From positions 310,001-374,000 of the forward strand of contig NW_026515543.1 of the NCBI RefSeq assembly GCF_014898815.1: 64,000 nt of DNA, given 5' to 3'. Position numbers and translations under genes: made by a program. The notes beneath the pieces are model-generated. The model was not told where the DNA came from and did not search any database. It was given only the letters and a program-made list of their open reading frames with translations. This document shows positions 10,664 to 21,972 of this stretch, piece after piece (the first letter of the stretch is position 1; each line of letters starts with the position of its first letter). This stretch comes from Panonychus citri (Eukaryota; Arthropoda; Arachnida; Trombidiformes; Tetranychidae).

Positions 10664-11894
10664 ATGGCCTTATCCAAAGGTACATCTCATTACAATCGGC
10701 AAGTTTGGGAAGATTCAGAATTTCCTATTTTATGTGAAACTTGCTGTGGTGATAATCCCTATTTGAGAATGATGAAAGAACAATATGGTTCTGAGTGTAA
10801 AATTTGTAATCGTCCATTTACCGTTTTCCGATGGTGTCCAGGTCATAAAATGCGATACAAGAAAACCGAAGTATGTCAAACCTGTGCTCGAGCTAAAAAT
10901 GTCTGCCAAACATGTTTATTAGACTTAAACTATGGACTTCCAGTTCAGGTACGAGATAATGTTTTGAATATAAACCAAGAAATACCTAAAAATGAGGTAA
11001 ACCGAGAGTATTTTAACCAAAATTTAGATGCAGCAGTTCGTGAATCAGGTAAATATCATTTTTAATACATATATAAACTCCAACATCCTTAATAAGCCAT
11101 CATTTAAATACTTTAACCTGTGATTGTTTTATCCCTCCAATTATTATATAGATCCAAGTGAAGCCTGGGGACCTCATAAATCTCAACCTCCAAGTGATGT
11201 TTTAGCAAAATTAGCTCGTAATTCACCTTACTACAAAAGGAATCGACCTCATATTTGCTCTTTCTGGGTTAAAGGTGAATGTAAAAGAGGAGATGAATGT
11301 CCATTTAGACACGAGAAACCCTCTGACCCTGAAGATCCTCTATCAGAACAGAATATTAAAGATCGTTATTTTGGTAAAAATGATCCAGTGGCCGAGAAAC
11401 TGTTAAAAAGGGTCGCTGAAATGCCTCGACCTCATCCACCTGAAGATAAATCAATCACAACCCTTTATCTTGGTAATGTCGGTGAAATTATGACAGAGAA
11501 AAATTTACGCGATCATTTTTATCAATTTGGTGAGATCCGTTCAATTGCTATTCTAAGGAAACAAAATTGTGCATTCGTTACCTATGTAACTCGAGAAGCT
11601 GCTGAATATGCTATTGACAAATCTTTCGGTAAACTTATCATTAATGGACAGAAACTTGTTATCCGTTGGGGTAAAGCTCAAGCCAAACGAGGAACCATGG
11701 GCGAAGGAGATAATGAAAAATCTAAAATAAAACTTGCTCCCGTTCCTGGATTACCAATTGGATCACCTGATTATCTTATTCCAACTCCTTCAACCTCATC
11801 TTCAGCTCCATCAACATCATCATCATCCCAAGTACCAATGATTCACTATCCATCTCAAGATCCAAATCAAATGGGCTCACATGCTTTAAAATAA
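10664..11894 (+). CDS. RBM22: Pre-mRNA-splicing factor RBM22 (Cwc2/Slt11 type)
   Basis: The product is a spliceosomal RNA-binding protein that contacts U6 snRNA and the intron at the catalytic centre. The exons are 10664-11048 and 11152-11894 (phase-1 intron), 375 aa against 420 in human, shorter mainly in the C-terminal Pro-rich tail. The N-terminal zinc ribbons ([53 protein letters not shown]) are nearly identical to the family. A CCCH finger with C164, C172, C178 and H182 lies in [20 protein letters not shown]. An RRM (about 231-303) carries LYLGNVG and CAFVTYV. The tail is Ser/Thr/Pro-rich. Confidence 0.96.
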
Positions 11895-12945
11895 TGAACG
11901 AAAACAAAGCAAATTTCATCAAATTTTTTTTTTCGTTTCATCATTTAATCGATCAATCAATCAACTACCAATTTTGTATGCTTATTTTTCTGTAGCATCA
12001 AAATTACAGCAATTAATCTGTAATTTGTACAACTAAATTAATTGCATCGATCTACACAAAAACCAACTTATCCAATAACATAAGTGTAAATAACAATAAA
12101 AAAAGAAATCAAATCTAAATTGATTGTTGATTGATTTTCAAATGCTGTTAAAAAAAACTAAATCAAGTTAAATTAACTTTTCTAATGATTCCAGACATTA
12201 AATTTGATTCGCAATGAATCAACTCACTAATCAGTTGCATTCCAACAATTTAAGATAATTGAAATCTTGAAAACATGATGAAAAACTCGTAGAAAATTAA
12301 TTTATATTTAATTTAATTGTTAATTGTAGGAGTCGAAAAAGTTTCACAATTTCATTTGATTTCTTTAAATGAAAACTTATTACCTCGATTCCAAGACAAT
12401 CAGTTGATTAAATAATCACATCTATAAAGATTATTGATTAAATCTCTTGATTCAATTGTGATCAACGAACTAAACTTTAAGTCTAATCAAATTTCCGTTC
12501 AGATATTTGATTTGATTAATCATCTTATAAATAATTGTTCTTTAATTAATCTTTGATAGAAATTGATTTTTGTCTTTTATTTTCAATGGTAAAACAATGT
12601 ATCTTTTTTTCTTGATTACGATGAACATTAATTGTTCACAATCATTAATAGTGAACTTGATTATTGCGAAAGTAATAATAATATAAAAAGGGAAGTTGAA
12701 TTTTTGACAAAGTCAAAGTTGATTAAGTTAATCGTTAAATTAATGAATCAATTGCGTGATTAATCATAAAGATCAGTGATTGATCCTGAGCAGAAATCAA
12801 AAAATGAAATGTTGAACATTTCCAAAAGACAATTACAATTAATGAATTACAATAACTTCGTTAACTATGTAAATTTAAATACACTTTTCTCTGCTAATTA
12901 AAGTTTGTGGTGTTGATTACAATATAGAACTTTTAATTGTTATTT
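11895..12945. other. Intergenic, nothing recognised
   Basis: AT-rich sequence with many short copies of AATTGATT/TTAATTG-type words. It holds the RBM22 3' end and the upstream side of the receptor gene. No coding or RNA signal is seen. Confidence 0.4.
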
Positions 12946-14446
12946 ATGATTAATGGAAAATACAATATGACCAATCAAAAATATCGTGAATTTGACCGGA
13001 CCGAATCAATTATCCATCGGTGGTTAGCAATTAGATCAACACCAATATTAATTGTCCAACTACTTAATTTGATTGAAAAATCTGGACTCCGTTGGTGCTG
13101 TACCTTTCGTGGGTACCAACAGGTCAATCGGATAACACGGAAACATTACATTATCGGACTGACCCTTGATTTCGTCGGCTTGTTGACCATCGCCAAAGGA
13201 TTTGTCGTTCTCTTCGTATCGAACTCAAATGTCCAAATGTATCTGGGTGACCTGTTCATCGGCTCATCGGTTCATAATATCCAAACAATGATGATCAATA
13301 TGCTTCTATTATTGGCCTGTGGTCTAAGATACTTCGGCTTTTACACTGAAAGAAAAGGTAGAGTTGAACCCTTGACACTTTATTATCGATTAAAAAGTTC
13401 GGCAATTAATTGTGAACAATTTAAATTAACACCTTCTCATTGTTCGAGTATGAGAAAAATTTTCTATATTTTTGGACAGTTTTATCTCATCGTAACACCG
13501 ATAACTTGTTTCGCAATTTCGACCTGGATTATTTATGCCTTTTACACCAATCAGATCAACTTTTCGAGTACAATCAGTTTACTGACCACTGGTCTATGGA
13601 CGATTGTCACTTGTACCATTTTCACCTTAGGCGCTTACCCGACAATCTGGTTGTACATTCACATCTCAATGATAATCACTTTTGTCACCTTTTCATTGGC
13701 ATCTAATCAATTATTTGGTAAACAATTGATTGTCGATAAAGATCAGACCAATGAAAATGGTCAATCGGTCAAATATTTAGTCCAACAGAATAAAATTTAC
13801 AATTTTATCTATCAGATGACCATTGGAATGGGTCAAGTTTTCTGCTACGGGATAATCATCGTAACGGGTACCGGTAATTTCGCAATGTTTGTCAGTCTTT
13901 TCATTGGAACGGGAAGTGGCCTATTCGATTATTTTATTCTCGCAGTTGGTTGTATGTCATTTAATTCAATTGTTATAATCAATATGTTATCATCATTCAC
14001 AGCGAACCAGGTAATCAAATTCAATTTTCCACAATCAAATCAACAATCTATTAATTGGAGAAACTTTTTCCCTCCCATACAAATGATAGGCTTTAATTTG
14101 CCAAAAAGTTAACTATCAAATCGGTAGACATTGTAAACTGGATTTAAAGACGCAATTAAAGGTTAGTATTAAATTGTTGATCTATCAGTTAGTTAATTGT
14201 TCAATCATTAGCTTTTATCAACTTGTGAACGAATCAATATTCACAGAATTGGATTCAGTCTTGGAGGACTTTACACTTTAGATTCATATCATTTTCTTTT
14301 GGTAAGTTAATTACAATTAGCGAAAATGTTAAACAATCAAACTTAATTGCTAATGGAAAACCAAAACTTTTAATCAATAGTTTCTATTGGAAAATGGTGG
14401 ACTCATGTTAATGTTTATAACCAATTTAAACAAAAAGACACAATAA
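12946..14446 (+). CDS. Gustatory-receptor-family seven-transmembrane protein
   Basis: This is a predicted chemosensory ligand-gated channel of the arthropod gustatory-receptor superfamily. I assemble exons 12946-14010, 14090-14187, 14247-14301 and 14381-14446, 427 aa, with all phases agreeing. Exon 1 encodes an N-terminal segment with IRSTPILIVQLLNLIEKSG and about six hydrophobic spans. The short 3' exons are typical of this family. They encode ALICQKVNYQIGRH, then IGFSLGGLYTLDSYHFLL, which matches the glycine-aromatic-Thr-Leu-Asp motif before TM7. The last helix ends LENGGLMLMFITNLNKK and lacks the canonical TYxxxxxQF end. The second exon uses the GTTAGT donor at 14188; the earlier GTTAGT at 14162 breaks the phase. 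Ligand unknown. Confidence 0.75.
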
Positions 14447-16428
14447 TCAAAATCTAACCTTAAATTGTAACTATTGAAATGAAAAGTGTTTATTATAATT
14501 AACTAAAATCTAAAGAGATGTAATTAAATTAAACAATTTAACCCTTTTACCATCAATAATATGAGAAGAAATTAAAATTGTTGCAAAAATTAAGCACAAC
14601 CAAATCAAACACTAACATTGGCTGAATTATTTAATGAATGGTAATGATGATGGAAATAAATTTAACTAAATTGTTAATAGTTAACATCAGATAATCAAAA
14701 CTAATCATCATAAATGTAAAAAAAAGTTATAATCATAATGATAATAAACAGAAAACCGGATTTAACTTAGTCCGGTCAAAATTTCATTCTTGTTGCAACG
14801 TTATCATTATTATTTCCCATTCTCATCATGATTACAGGGTGATTAGTTCATTTTTTGGCGATTTCGATAACGATAACTTTATCCTGATGAATTTCAGATC
14901 GAAACTATGATTAAACCGATTCCAGAACAATTTGTAAATTGCTCAAGAAACTCAAATTCGTAACTACTCCAAGTGAATTAGTTATCAACTAAATGAGAAT
15001 CTTTTAAGTTTAAATTTCATTTTTTCAGCGAAAATTGTATCAGAAAAGTTTAAACAATTAACTAATTGACTTGACAATATTTAATCATCAATTGCTGATT
15101 AAATTAAACAACAATCGGATGATTGGTTTTAATTTTATTCTCAAAAGAAAAGCTCGAACCAACTAACACCCTGTAAGTTTTGTTTGCTTTTCTGTTGTTA
15201 TTTTCATGATAAATTCATTTCGCCATCAGTAACTTGCTAAGCAAGACCATCATCATCATCCTCATCATCATCATTGGAATAATCTTCATCCCTTTCAACC
15301 GATTGAATTTTTTTCTTCTTCTTCTTTGAAAGTGAAACTTGCCCTTAGGCGATCAGTTTGTGTCGTTGCTTCTGGTGATTCTCCTTTTGTATTTCTTCAT
15401 AGAAACTTTGTCCATTCTCCAATCTAAATCATCCAAATGAACAACAATTTAAACAAAAATGTTCACCCAACTAATATAATTCGTAATCATCCTCATCATC
15501 ATCTCATCAACAATTCTAATTAACTTATTAACATAAAGGTAACTTTCAGTTTTCTTACTAAAAAGTGTTCACTTTTTTTTCTTGTTTGTTTACCTTTTTG
15601 TCTGTAAACATTTTCCACTCTTTTATTTGTTCATTGTCCTTGTTTTACCTTTTCTTTTAATTGTTGTTAACCATCATTAACAATTTAATTATATTGTGAT
15701 TCTCTACAATTGATTGTGTTTAGATTATAATCAATTAAATGGTTTCTCATAATCTTCTCAATCTAATATTTGGATAGAATTTAAAATTTTCACTTTTCTC
15801 TAATTACACTTGTTACTCCATCTTTTTATTAATTATCTTTTCATCATCAATTCTTTCACTTGTTAATTGTTCTTTCTAATTAATTGTTTTGGTCAATCAA
15901 TATTCTAAATTGTGTTAATCAGGTAAGAGAAAATTCAATTCTCATCTCTAGTTTTCTTTTCTTTCTCTCTATAACTTGACAAAACTTTCTCCTAATGGGC
16001 TTGGTCCATTCTCTTCTCAAATCTTGACCATCTCAATTTCCATTACCGATTTAAATTATTAATCATTTTCCAATAATTACCATTAATCCCAATAGAATAT
16101 TGATCCTGATTCTAATTCTAATCAATAGATCAACACACATAAACTCAATTGAACAACATAAACCAAACGATCTGAATATTAGGTTAACCTATCAACTTGA
16201 CCTTCTTTCAATTTCTCATTGAAATGTACCTTTGTTTTTGCTTAATTTTAATTGTTTTCTCTTTAATTGTCCAATTCTATTGATAGAAATTTTTAATTGC
16301 TCACAATCAATCAATTAATCATTTGATGGGAAAAAGAAACACGAGAAACAATCTTATTGGGTAAGTTAATTTATCTCTTTGTTTACAACGTTGATGGTCA
16401 TCAGATTACCATTGACATGATGGTCACT
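14447..16428. other. 2 kb intergenic region, no gene recognised
   Basis: AT-rich sequence. A GA-rich minus-strand stretch at 15237-15430 reads as charged residues ending in an Asp/Glu run, but it contains a stop and is not convincing. Pyrimidine-rich tracts lie around 15560-15980. Confidence 0.4.
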
Positions 16429-17541
16429 TTATTTTTGTTTATCTGGTTTACCCAATGCTGGTTTACCTGTGTAAATTGTTGCCAAATGATGAGATATCAG
16501 GTCAAGTAATCGTACAGGTAGATAATCATAGAGAGCAACTCTTATCCTTTCCAAATGACCCATAACCCTGTAAGCTGGTGATACAAATGAATGAGTGACC
16601 GCAATGACCATTGTATCAACAACCGCTTCAACCTGAGGTCGAGCTGAATCAAGAATAATGTTCAAGAACTTTTGATAACCTTCAAGATAATCTTGACCAT
16701 AGTCCAGTTTTACCGAATCAGGTGTAACTTTCCATGCTTCGTCTAACCATTTTTTCTGTACCTGATCATTGGTTAAATTTGTTTTAAACAAATGAGGTTC
16801 AATTGTGATCACATCGATTGACCATTTTTTCAATTCTCGTCTTAGCCCTTCACTAAATGAAATGACCGCAGCCTTTGAAACCGAATAAGCAACCATACCG
16901 GGAATACAATGTCTACCAGCAATCGATCCAACGTTAATTACCCTTCCACCAATTGATCCACTTGATCTGATCAATGGTACAAATCCTTTTGTAACCCGAA
17001 TTGTTCCCAAACAATTAACCTCCATTTGCTTAGTGAAACTAGTCATATCTCCCATTTCAATTTCCGTTGAGATTAAAATACCAGCGTTATTAACGATAGC
17101 CCATAAAGAACGGCCCTTAAGACCATCTTCGACAATCTTAATCGCTGATTTAACATCTTCATCGCTTGTTACATCTAATTTCAACACTTTGACATTGTTT
17201 CGACAATTTTTTCGCAATTGATTAGCACCCGAACCTTCAGGCTCAAGGCAACCAGCAAACACATAGAAACCATAATGAGCCAATCTCTGGGCTAATTTAT
17301 TACCGAACCCGGTATCACAGCCAGTAATTAGAACGGCCTTGTTTTTAGCATCGATCATTTCCTTTGGAATAACTTGAACCTCAGGCCAAATTAGATTTCC
17401 AATGTTAATCGAAAGGTAAACAAGTGTCGTGATTAACAATAACCAGGTTACCGATTCGTAAACTGTTAACCAGGTAAACAAAAATAACACTGAAAAAATG
17501 GCCAAAACCAAAGCCAAATAATAACCAATAGTTTTAATCAT
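16429..17541 (-). CDS. Short-chain dehydrogenase/reductase, retinol/17-beta-hydroxysteroid type
   Basis: This is an NAD(P)-dependent oxidoreductase, probably membrane-anchored at the ER and acting on a retinoid, steroid or similar lipid alcohol. It is a single exon of 370 aa. Two hydrophobic N-terminal segments (about 4-24 and 32-50) precede the Rossmann motif TGCDTGFG (73-80). NNAG is at 151-154, the catalytic serine is in VINVGSIAG (S206), and the YxxxK pair is Y219/K223 in AYSVSKAAV. The PHLFKTNLT segment after the active site resembles the RDH/DHRS9/HSD17B2/HSD11B2 group. The active-site set is complete. The substrate cannot be assigned from sequence. It is divergent from the sulfotransferase gene. 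Confidence 0.9.
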   Translation of the reverse strand: MIKTIGYYLALVLAIFSVLFLFTWLTVYESVTWLLLITTLVYLSINIGNLIWPEVQVIPKEMIDAKNKAVLITGCDTGFGNKLAQRLAHYGFYVFAGCLEPEGSGANQLRKNCRNNVKVLKLDVTSDEDVKSAIKIVEDGLKGRSLWAIVNNAGILISTEIEMGDMTSFTKQMEVNCLGTIRVTKGFVPLIRSSGSIGGRVINVGSIAGRHCIPGMVAYSVSKAAVISFSEGLRRELKKWSIDVITIEPHLFKTNLTNDQVQKKWLDEAWKVTPDSVKLDYGQDYLEGYQKFLNIILDSARPQVEAVVDTMVIAVTHSFVSPAYRVMGHLERIRVALYDYLPVRLLDLISHHLATIYTGKPALGKPDKQK

Positions 17542-18191
17542 TTTGATGCTTATAAATGAGAGGAAAATATTTTATCCAATCAAAACAATTAACTTGGTTA
17601 ACAAAGTTTTCACTAATGATCAAAGTTGATGAAAGAAAAATTAATTGTGATTCTGTTGGGGTAAAATGGTCAGTTAAACTTTTGGACACGTAGTCAAAAT
17701 GATTTAACTTTCAGACTGTTGTTAATAACCCAATCAACGGAAAACCAGACTGACCTGATCCAACTTGTTATCGGGGCTGAGATCATGAAAGAAAACAAAT
17801 TATTACTGGTTCCTCTTTTCCCCCTTTTCTCAGCATCCTCATCCTTACATTCATTACAAGTAAATATTAGTATTACTAATTATTGATTCATTTCTCTAAT
17901 TTTTTTTCCTTCTTAGTTAATGTTGATTATTTTACTTTGATTTGTATTGAACGAGATGAAGCAAACTGATCAAATAATTGTCCAAGATAATCAATATGAG
18001 CTGATGGTCAATCTTGGAGCTTGACCTCTCACCTTGATTGAGATACTTTAACCAAACCATTAATATGGTCAAAGAATGGCAAACTTTTATACTCCTTTGA
18101 GAATCAACGAATCAATTAACGTACAAACTATTCATTCGTCTATTAATTACTTTAATAATCATCTAATTGCTGTTACAATCGGCAAAAAATC
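17542..18191. other. Divergent intergenic region SDR/sulfotransferase
   Basis: Contains the 5' ends of both genes; no coding signal is seen. Confidence 0.4.
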
Positions 18192-19713
18192 ATGCAGAAA
18201 CTTCAACTTTTCATCGTATTCATAATCTGTAGCATGGTTATGGTCATTTTACAAAATGGACTAAATCAAACATGGGATTGGTCAAGATTCAGTAATTTAA
18301 TGTTAACGCCACGAAATGTAAACTCTAATGGTAATCATTAACTCACAATTAATTGTATTAATTTTTGTTTAATCGATTGATTAACTTGGAAGTTTTTTCG
18401 TTTCTTTACTTTGAACAGAAATCGATGTCGAGACTAATCTTGTAAGGATAAAAAATCTTCTCGCCAATCGAACGAGTAACTTTAAGATTTACCTGAATAC
18501 CGAGAATTATGATGTACTAAAAAGTCTCGAAGATGAAGTTCGATCGAACCATAAGAAGCGCAAAAGACCCAAACATCGTTCGCGTCTATCATCGTACCAT
18601 AAACTCTCATCAATTGAAATGCTGTTGAAAGTTTTATCGACTCGTGATCATCGTCGTAACTCATCTGGTTGGCTTGATAAACTCAATCGTCGAGCTTTTT
18701 TCCGTACCTTTGACCCACTGGCAAGTTTCCCGATAATCAATGGTTCCTCGGCCTCATCACCTATTCGTTACATTCTATTGGTCTCACATTTCCGTGCGGG
18801 TTCATCGTTCATTGGTGACCTTTTACAGCAAAATTGGAAAACATTTTACTCCTTTGAGCCTTTACACTTGTTTCAAATCAACTATAAAATTCAAAGTGAT
18901 CAAGAAAACGCTGCTCTCTCTTTACTATCAAACATTTACTCTTGCACTTTCACCTCTGAACCAGGTTATGTTAATTGGATCAGAAAAGAAGAGAATAAAT
19001 TTCTTTTAACTTGGAATCGTTTTCTGTGGAGCCTTTGTAATATTCATCGCTATTGGTGCTATGATCCCGATTTTATAAGTCAACTTTGCCTGCGAACCAA
19101 ATATCGTGTAATCAAAGTGACCCGGTTAAGTCTCGAGTCAACGGAAAAACTTTTACAATCTTTACCTAAGTCAATTGACCTTAAAGTCGTCTATCTAGTT
19201 CGTGATCCTCGTGCTGTACACAATTCCCGTTCTAAACTTGAATGGTGCACCAAAACACCTTGTGGCGATTACAATTTAATGTGTGACGATTATAATTCTG
19301 ACCTGGTTGCCTATCGACGTTTGGTCGACACTTATGGAGATAAAATCATTGCCATTCGACACGAGGATCTTTCCCTTGATCCTTATGGAGTAGGGAAAAG
19401 TTTATTCACTTCTCTTGGATTACCTTTCACATCGGCCGTTCGTCGCTTCCTACGAATCAATACTGAGGCCGAATTACCCGATAATCGAACCATTGATCCA
19501 TATTCAATTCGACGAAGCTCTAAACAAGTAATAGCCAAATGGACGAAAGATTTAAATGGATCAACAATCAATGAAATTCAAGATAAATGTTCAACTGTTT
19601 TCCAACAATTAGGCTACAAACCGATTGATTTAAACTCTCAATCTATCGAAAACAATTCAATCAATTTTAACGATATACTGGAAGATAAATTACCTTTACC
19701 TAATTCTTTATGA
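18192..19713 (+). CDS. Carbohydrate sulfotransferase (Gal/GalNAc/GlcNAc-6-O type)
   Basis: This is a Golgi type II membrane enzyme that transfers sulfate from PAPS to a sugar hydroxyl. The exons are 18192-18330 and 18419-19713 (phase 1), 477 aa. Starting at the exon-1 ATG supplies the signal anchor LQLFIVFIICSMVMVIL (about 4-20), which the large exon alone lacks. A basic stem follows. The 5'-phosphosulfate-binding loop is SHFRAGSSFIGDLL (about 168-182), and the 3'-phosphate-binding motif is VVYLVRDPRAVHNSR (about 302-316), as in CHST1/2/3/4. RHEDLSLDP and the C-terminal W-T-K-D-L-N region also match the family. The loop has Ala where vertebrate enzymes usually have Ser (RSGSS). The acceptor sugar is unknown. 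Confidence 0.9.
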
Positions 19714-20309
19714 TGATGATTAGCAAATTAACTTGTAAACAAATTTAGCTAAAGGTAATTACACTAATTGTTGACCCAACGATCTCATCTTGCCATTTTT
19801 GAAATGTTTTCAATGTGTTTCCATTGATTAATATCATTCATATCGACAACAATTAATGTACAACACCCTAAAATTAGACAATTACTAAATTGATGTAATA
19901 ACTATTTACTATCAATTTAATTCATTTGCTTTTGTATTATATTTTGTACCATATTAACTTTTCATTCAATTAACTATTGTAATTGTTGTGTATAAATTTC
20001 ATTATTATGTTTAATCATTGAGCAAAATTTATTTCCTTTTGTAACAAATATTAACAACTACAATTGATATTCATCAAAGGATTACTTTAGTTAATTCATC
20101 ACTAATTGCAATGAAAATTAGTTTGAAATCATGTTTACCTTTCAGGTAACAATTTAAACTCAGAAAAGGAGATTAATTTAATTGAAAGAGTTGCGGAAAA
20201 TTAACTCTTCATCAATGATAATAATAAAACTAATTGTTTGTTTCATAAAATTGTTCATATACATTTAGATGGAAAGTTAATCAATTGAAACAATTTCGAT
20301 TGCAATTAA
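19714..20309. other. Convergent intergenic region, nothing recognised
   Basis: AT-rich 3' flanks of the sulfotransferase and TRUB2 genes. Confidence 0.4.
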
Positions 20310-21390
20310 TTATCGTTGTTTACCCATTCGCACATCGTCATGAAAAGGTAATTTATCCAAATGTGGCCTAACGTGGTCGATAAATGGTTCAGTGTGTTTC
20401 CGTAAAGCGGGCATCAAGTACTTTAGGTACAAATCTGTCCGATCGATACACTGGTCAAGGGTAAATGGACCTTCCTTGGTTCGAAGTATTCGAGTGAACG
20501 ATCCGCAAGTGTCCAATTCGGTGAAAAACTTTTCGGCAAATGATCTCACCGAAAACGGAACATCACAACTTAATTGTAACGTTAAATCAGGCGGATTAAA
20601 TTTGATTACTTCGATCGAGTGGCAGGTTACTTTTCGATGGTGTTGACGATCACCGGCTACAAATCTCATCTGATTGTTAATATGTAAGAATTGATCCCAT
20701 GATTTAATTTCTTCGTCATTAGATTGATCATAGTCTCCGTAATAAATTCCTAGTGGACGTAGGAAACGGGCTTTTGGCAGTGCTTGAATTTGAGGTCCAA
20801 TAAATGATCGGGCCACTTTTTCCACATCCTCCAGTTTAATATGATCAAAAGGTTTACTGTCAATTGTTGGACTTTCAAAATAATCGGTAATCGTTGATTG
20901 TCCCATTCGCAGATCAAGAGTGTAATTAGAATCACAGAATTTTAAATATTTCATATATAGAGATGGTTTACCGATAGCGATTGCTAATAAATGGAAAAAG
21001 AATCAAGTATATTATTAGTTAATTGTCAACAAGGCAACAACAATATTCTGATCAAAGAGAGACTTTAATTGTAACAATTAGGACTCTAATTGTTGACTTA
21101 CCTAAAACTCCGGATGCAAATGGCTCCAGGGCTCGATAAATATCAACATAGGGATTGTACCATTGATTATTCATTACGCATTCTAAATAACAATCAACAA
21201 GATAATTAGAAATTGGATTAAGTTAATTTGTGGATAACAATTTAATCTAAATTCGTGAAATAATCAAATAAATCTCACCATAAGTAATGTGAAGTTTAAC
21301 CCATTTAATTATCGTATAATTGTTGATTCCAGGCTCTTTAAAGAAAGGGAAAATTCCTTTAACTGTTGGGGCCAATGATTTACTAATCAT
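20310..21390 (-). CDS. TruB-family pseudouridine synthase, TRUB2-like, with Glu at the catalytic Asp position
   Basis: TRUB2 is a mitochondrial pseudouridine synthase acting on mitochondrial mRNAs. The exons are 21279-21390, 21102-21182 and 20310-20983 (phases agree), 288 aa against 331 in human. Family marks are FFKEPG near the N-terminus (KPxG motif), FASGVLAIAIG, YTLDLRMGQSTITDYFES, FDHIKLEDVEKV, VIKFNPPDLTLQLSCD and a C-terminal FTRILRTKEGPFTLD. At the residue corresponding to the catalytic aspartate (Asp in the L-D-x-x-A-S/T-G motif) the sequence has E57 (codon 21124-21126). About 30 residues before that motif are also missing compared with human. It may therefore be a catalytically altered or inactive paralogue kept for a structural role. 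Confidence 0.8.
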
Positions 21391-21972
21391 AGTTAATAGC
21401 AAAATCACAATTAACACCAATTAAGGTTCAACATAAACGAGAAAATAATATAATTACAATGAGACAATTAATCTTAGATAAATGTAATCAACTCTATGGA
21501 AAAGTAAAGCCCATAATTAGTTCAATTCGTAGTCCGAAATAACAATTAACTTTCATTTAATTGTTTCCAAAATTAAATGAGGAAAATCAACTCTCGATAA
21601 TAAAAAATCTAAACAATTAAAAAAAGAGAAACAAATAAACAAAATCACTAAGAAAAAGGGTCCATGTGTTTGAGAGACTCTAACATGTGATCCAATCATT
21701 GACTCTCTCATTGGAACAGCTGATTGAGAGAAATCATCGAGTATCAACATTTGAAGACTCGAAATTGTAATTAATTAATTGCGATGAAAAAAGCGAGACA
21801 AAATTATATGATTGTTTTTAAGAAAAAAACAGCAATTGGAAAATTTTAATGCGAAAGTCATTTTTTCCCAGAAAGATTTGTTTAGATAGTTAATTGTGTT
21901 GGCTGAAATTGATTTACGTTAAGTTTGAATGTTTATCCAGTTTTTTTTTGTTTGATTAATTATCGATTGAAA
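21391..21972. other. Intergenic between TRUB2 and eIF3c
   Basis: TRUB2 upstream sequence and eIF3c 3' flank, with no coding signal. Both genes lie on the minus strand. Confidence 0.4.

Noticed and set aside
15237..15430. Minus-strand GA-rich stretch reading as a charged protein end (ENGQSFYEEIQKENHQKQ, then DEDYSNDDDDEDDDDGLA)
   Set aside because: It contains an in-frame TAA and no supporting exon or homology was found; GA-rich DNA gives Lys/Glu/Asp readings by default.
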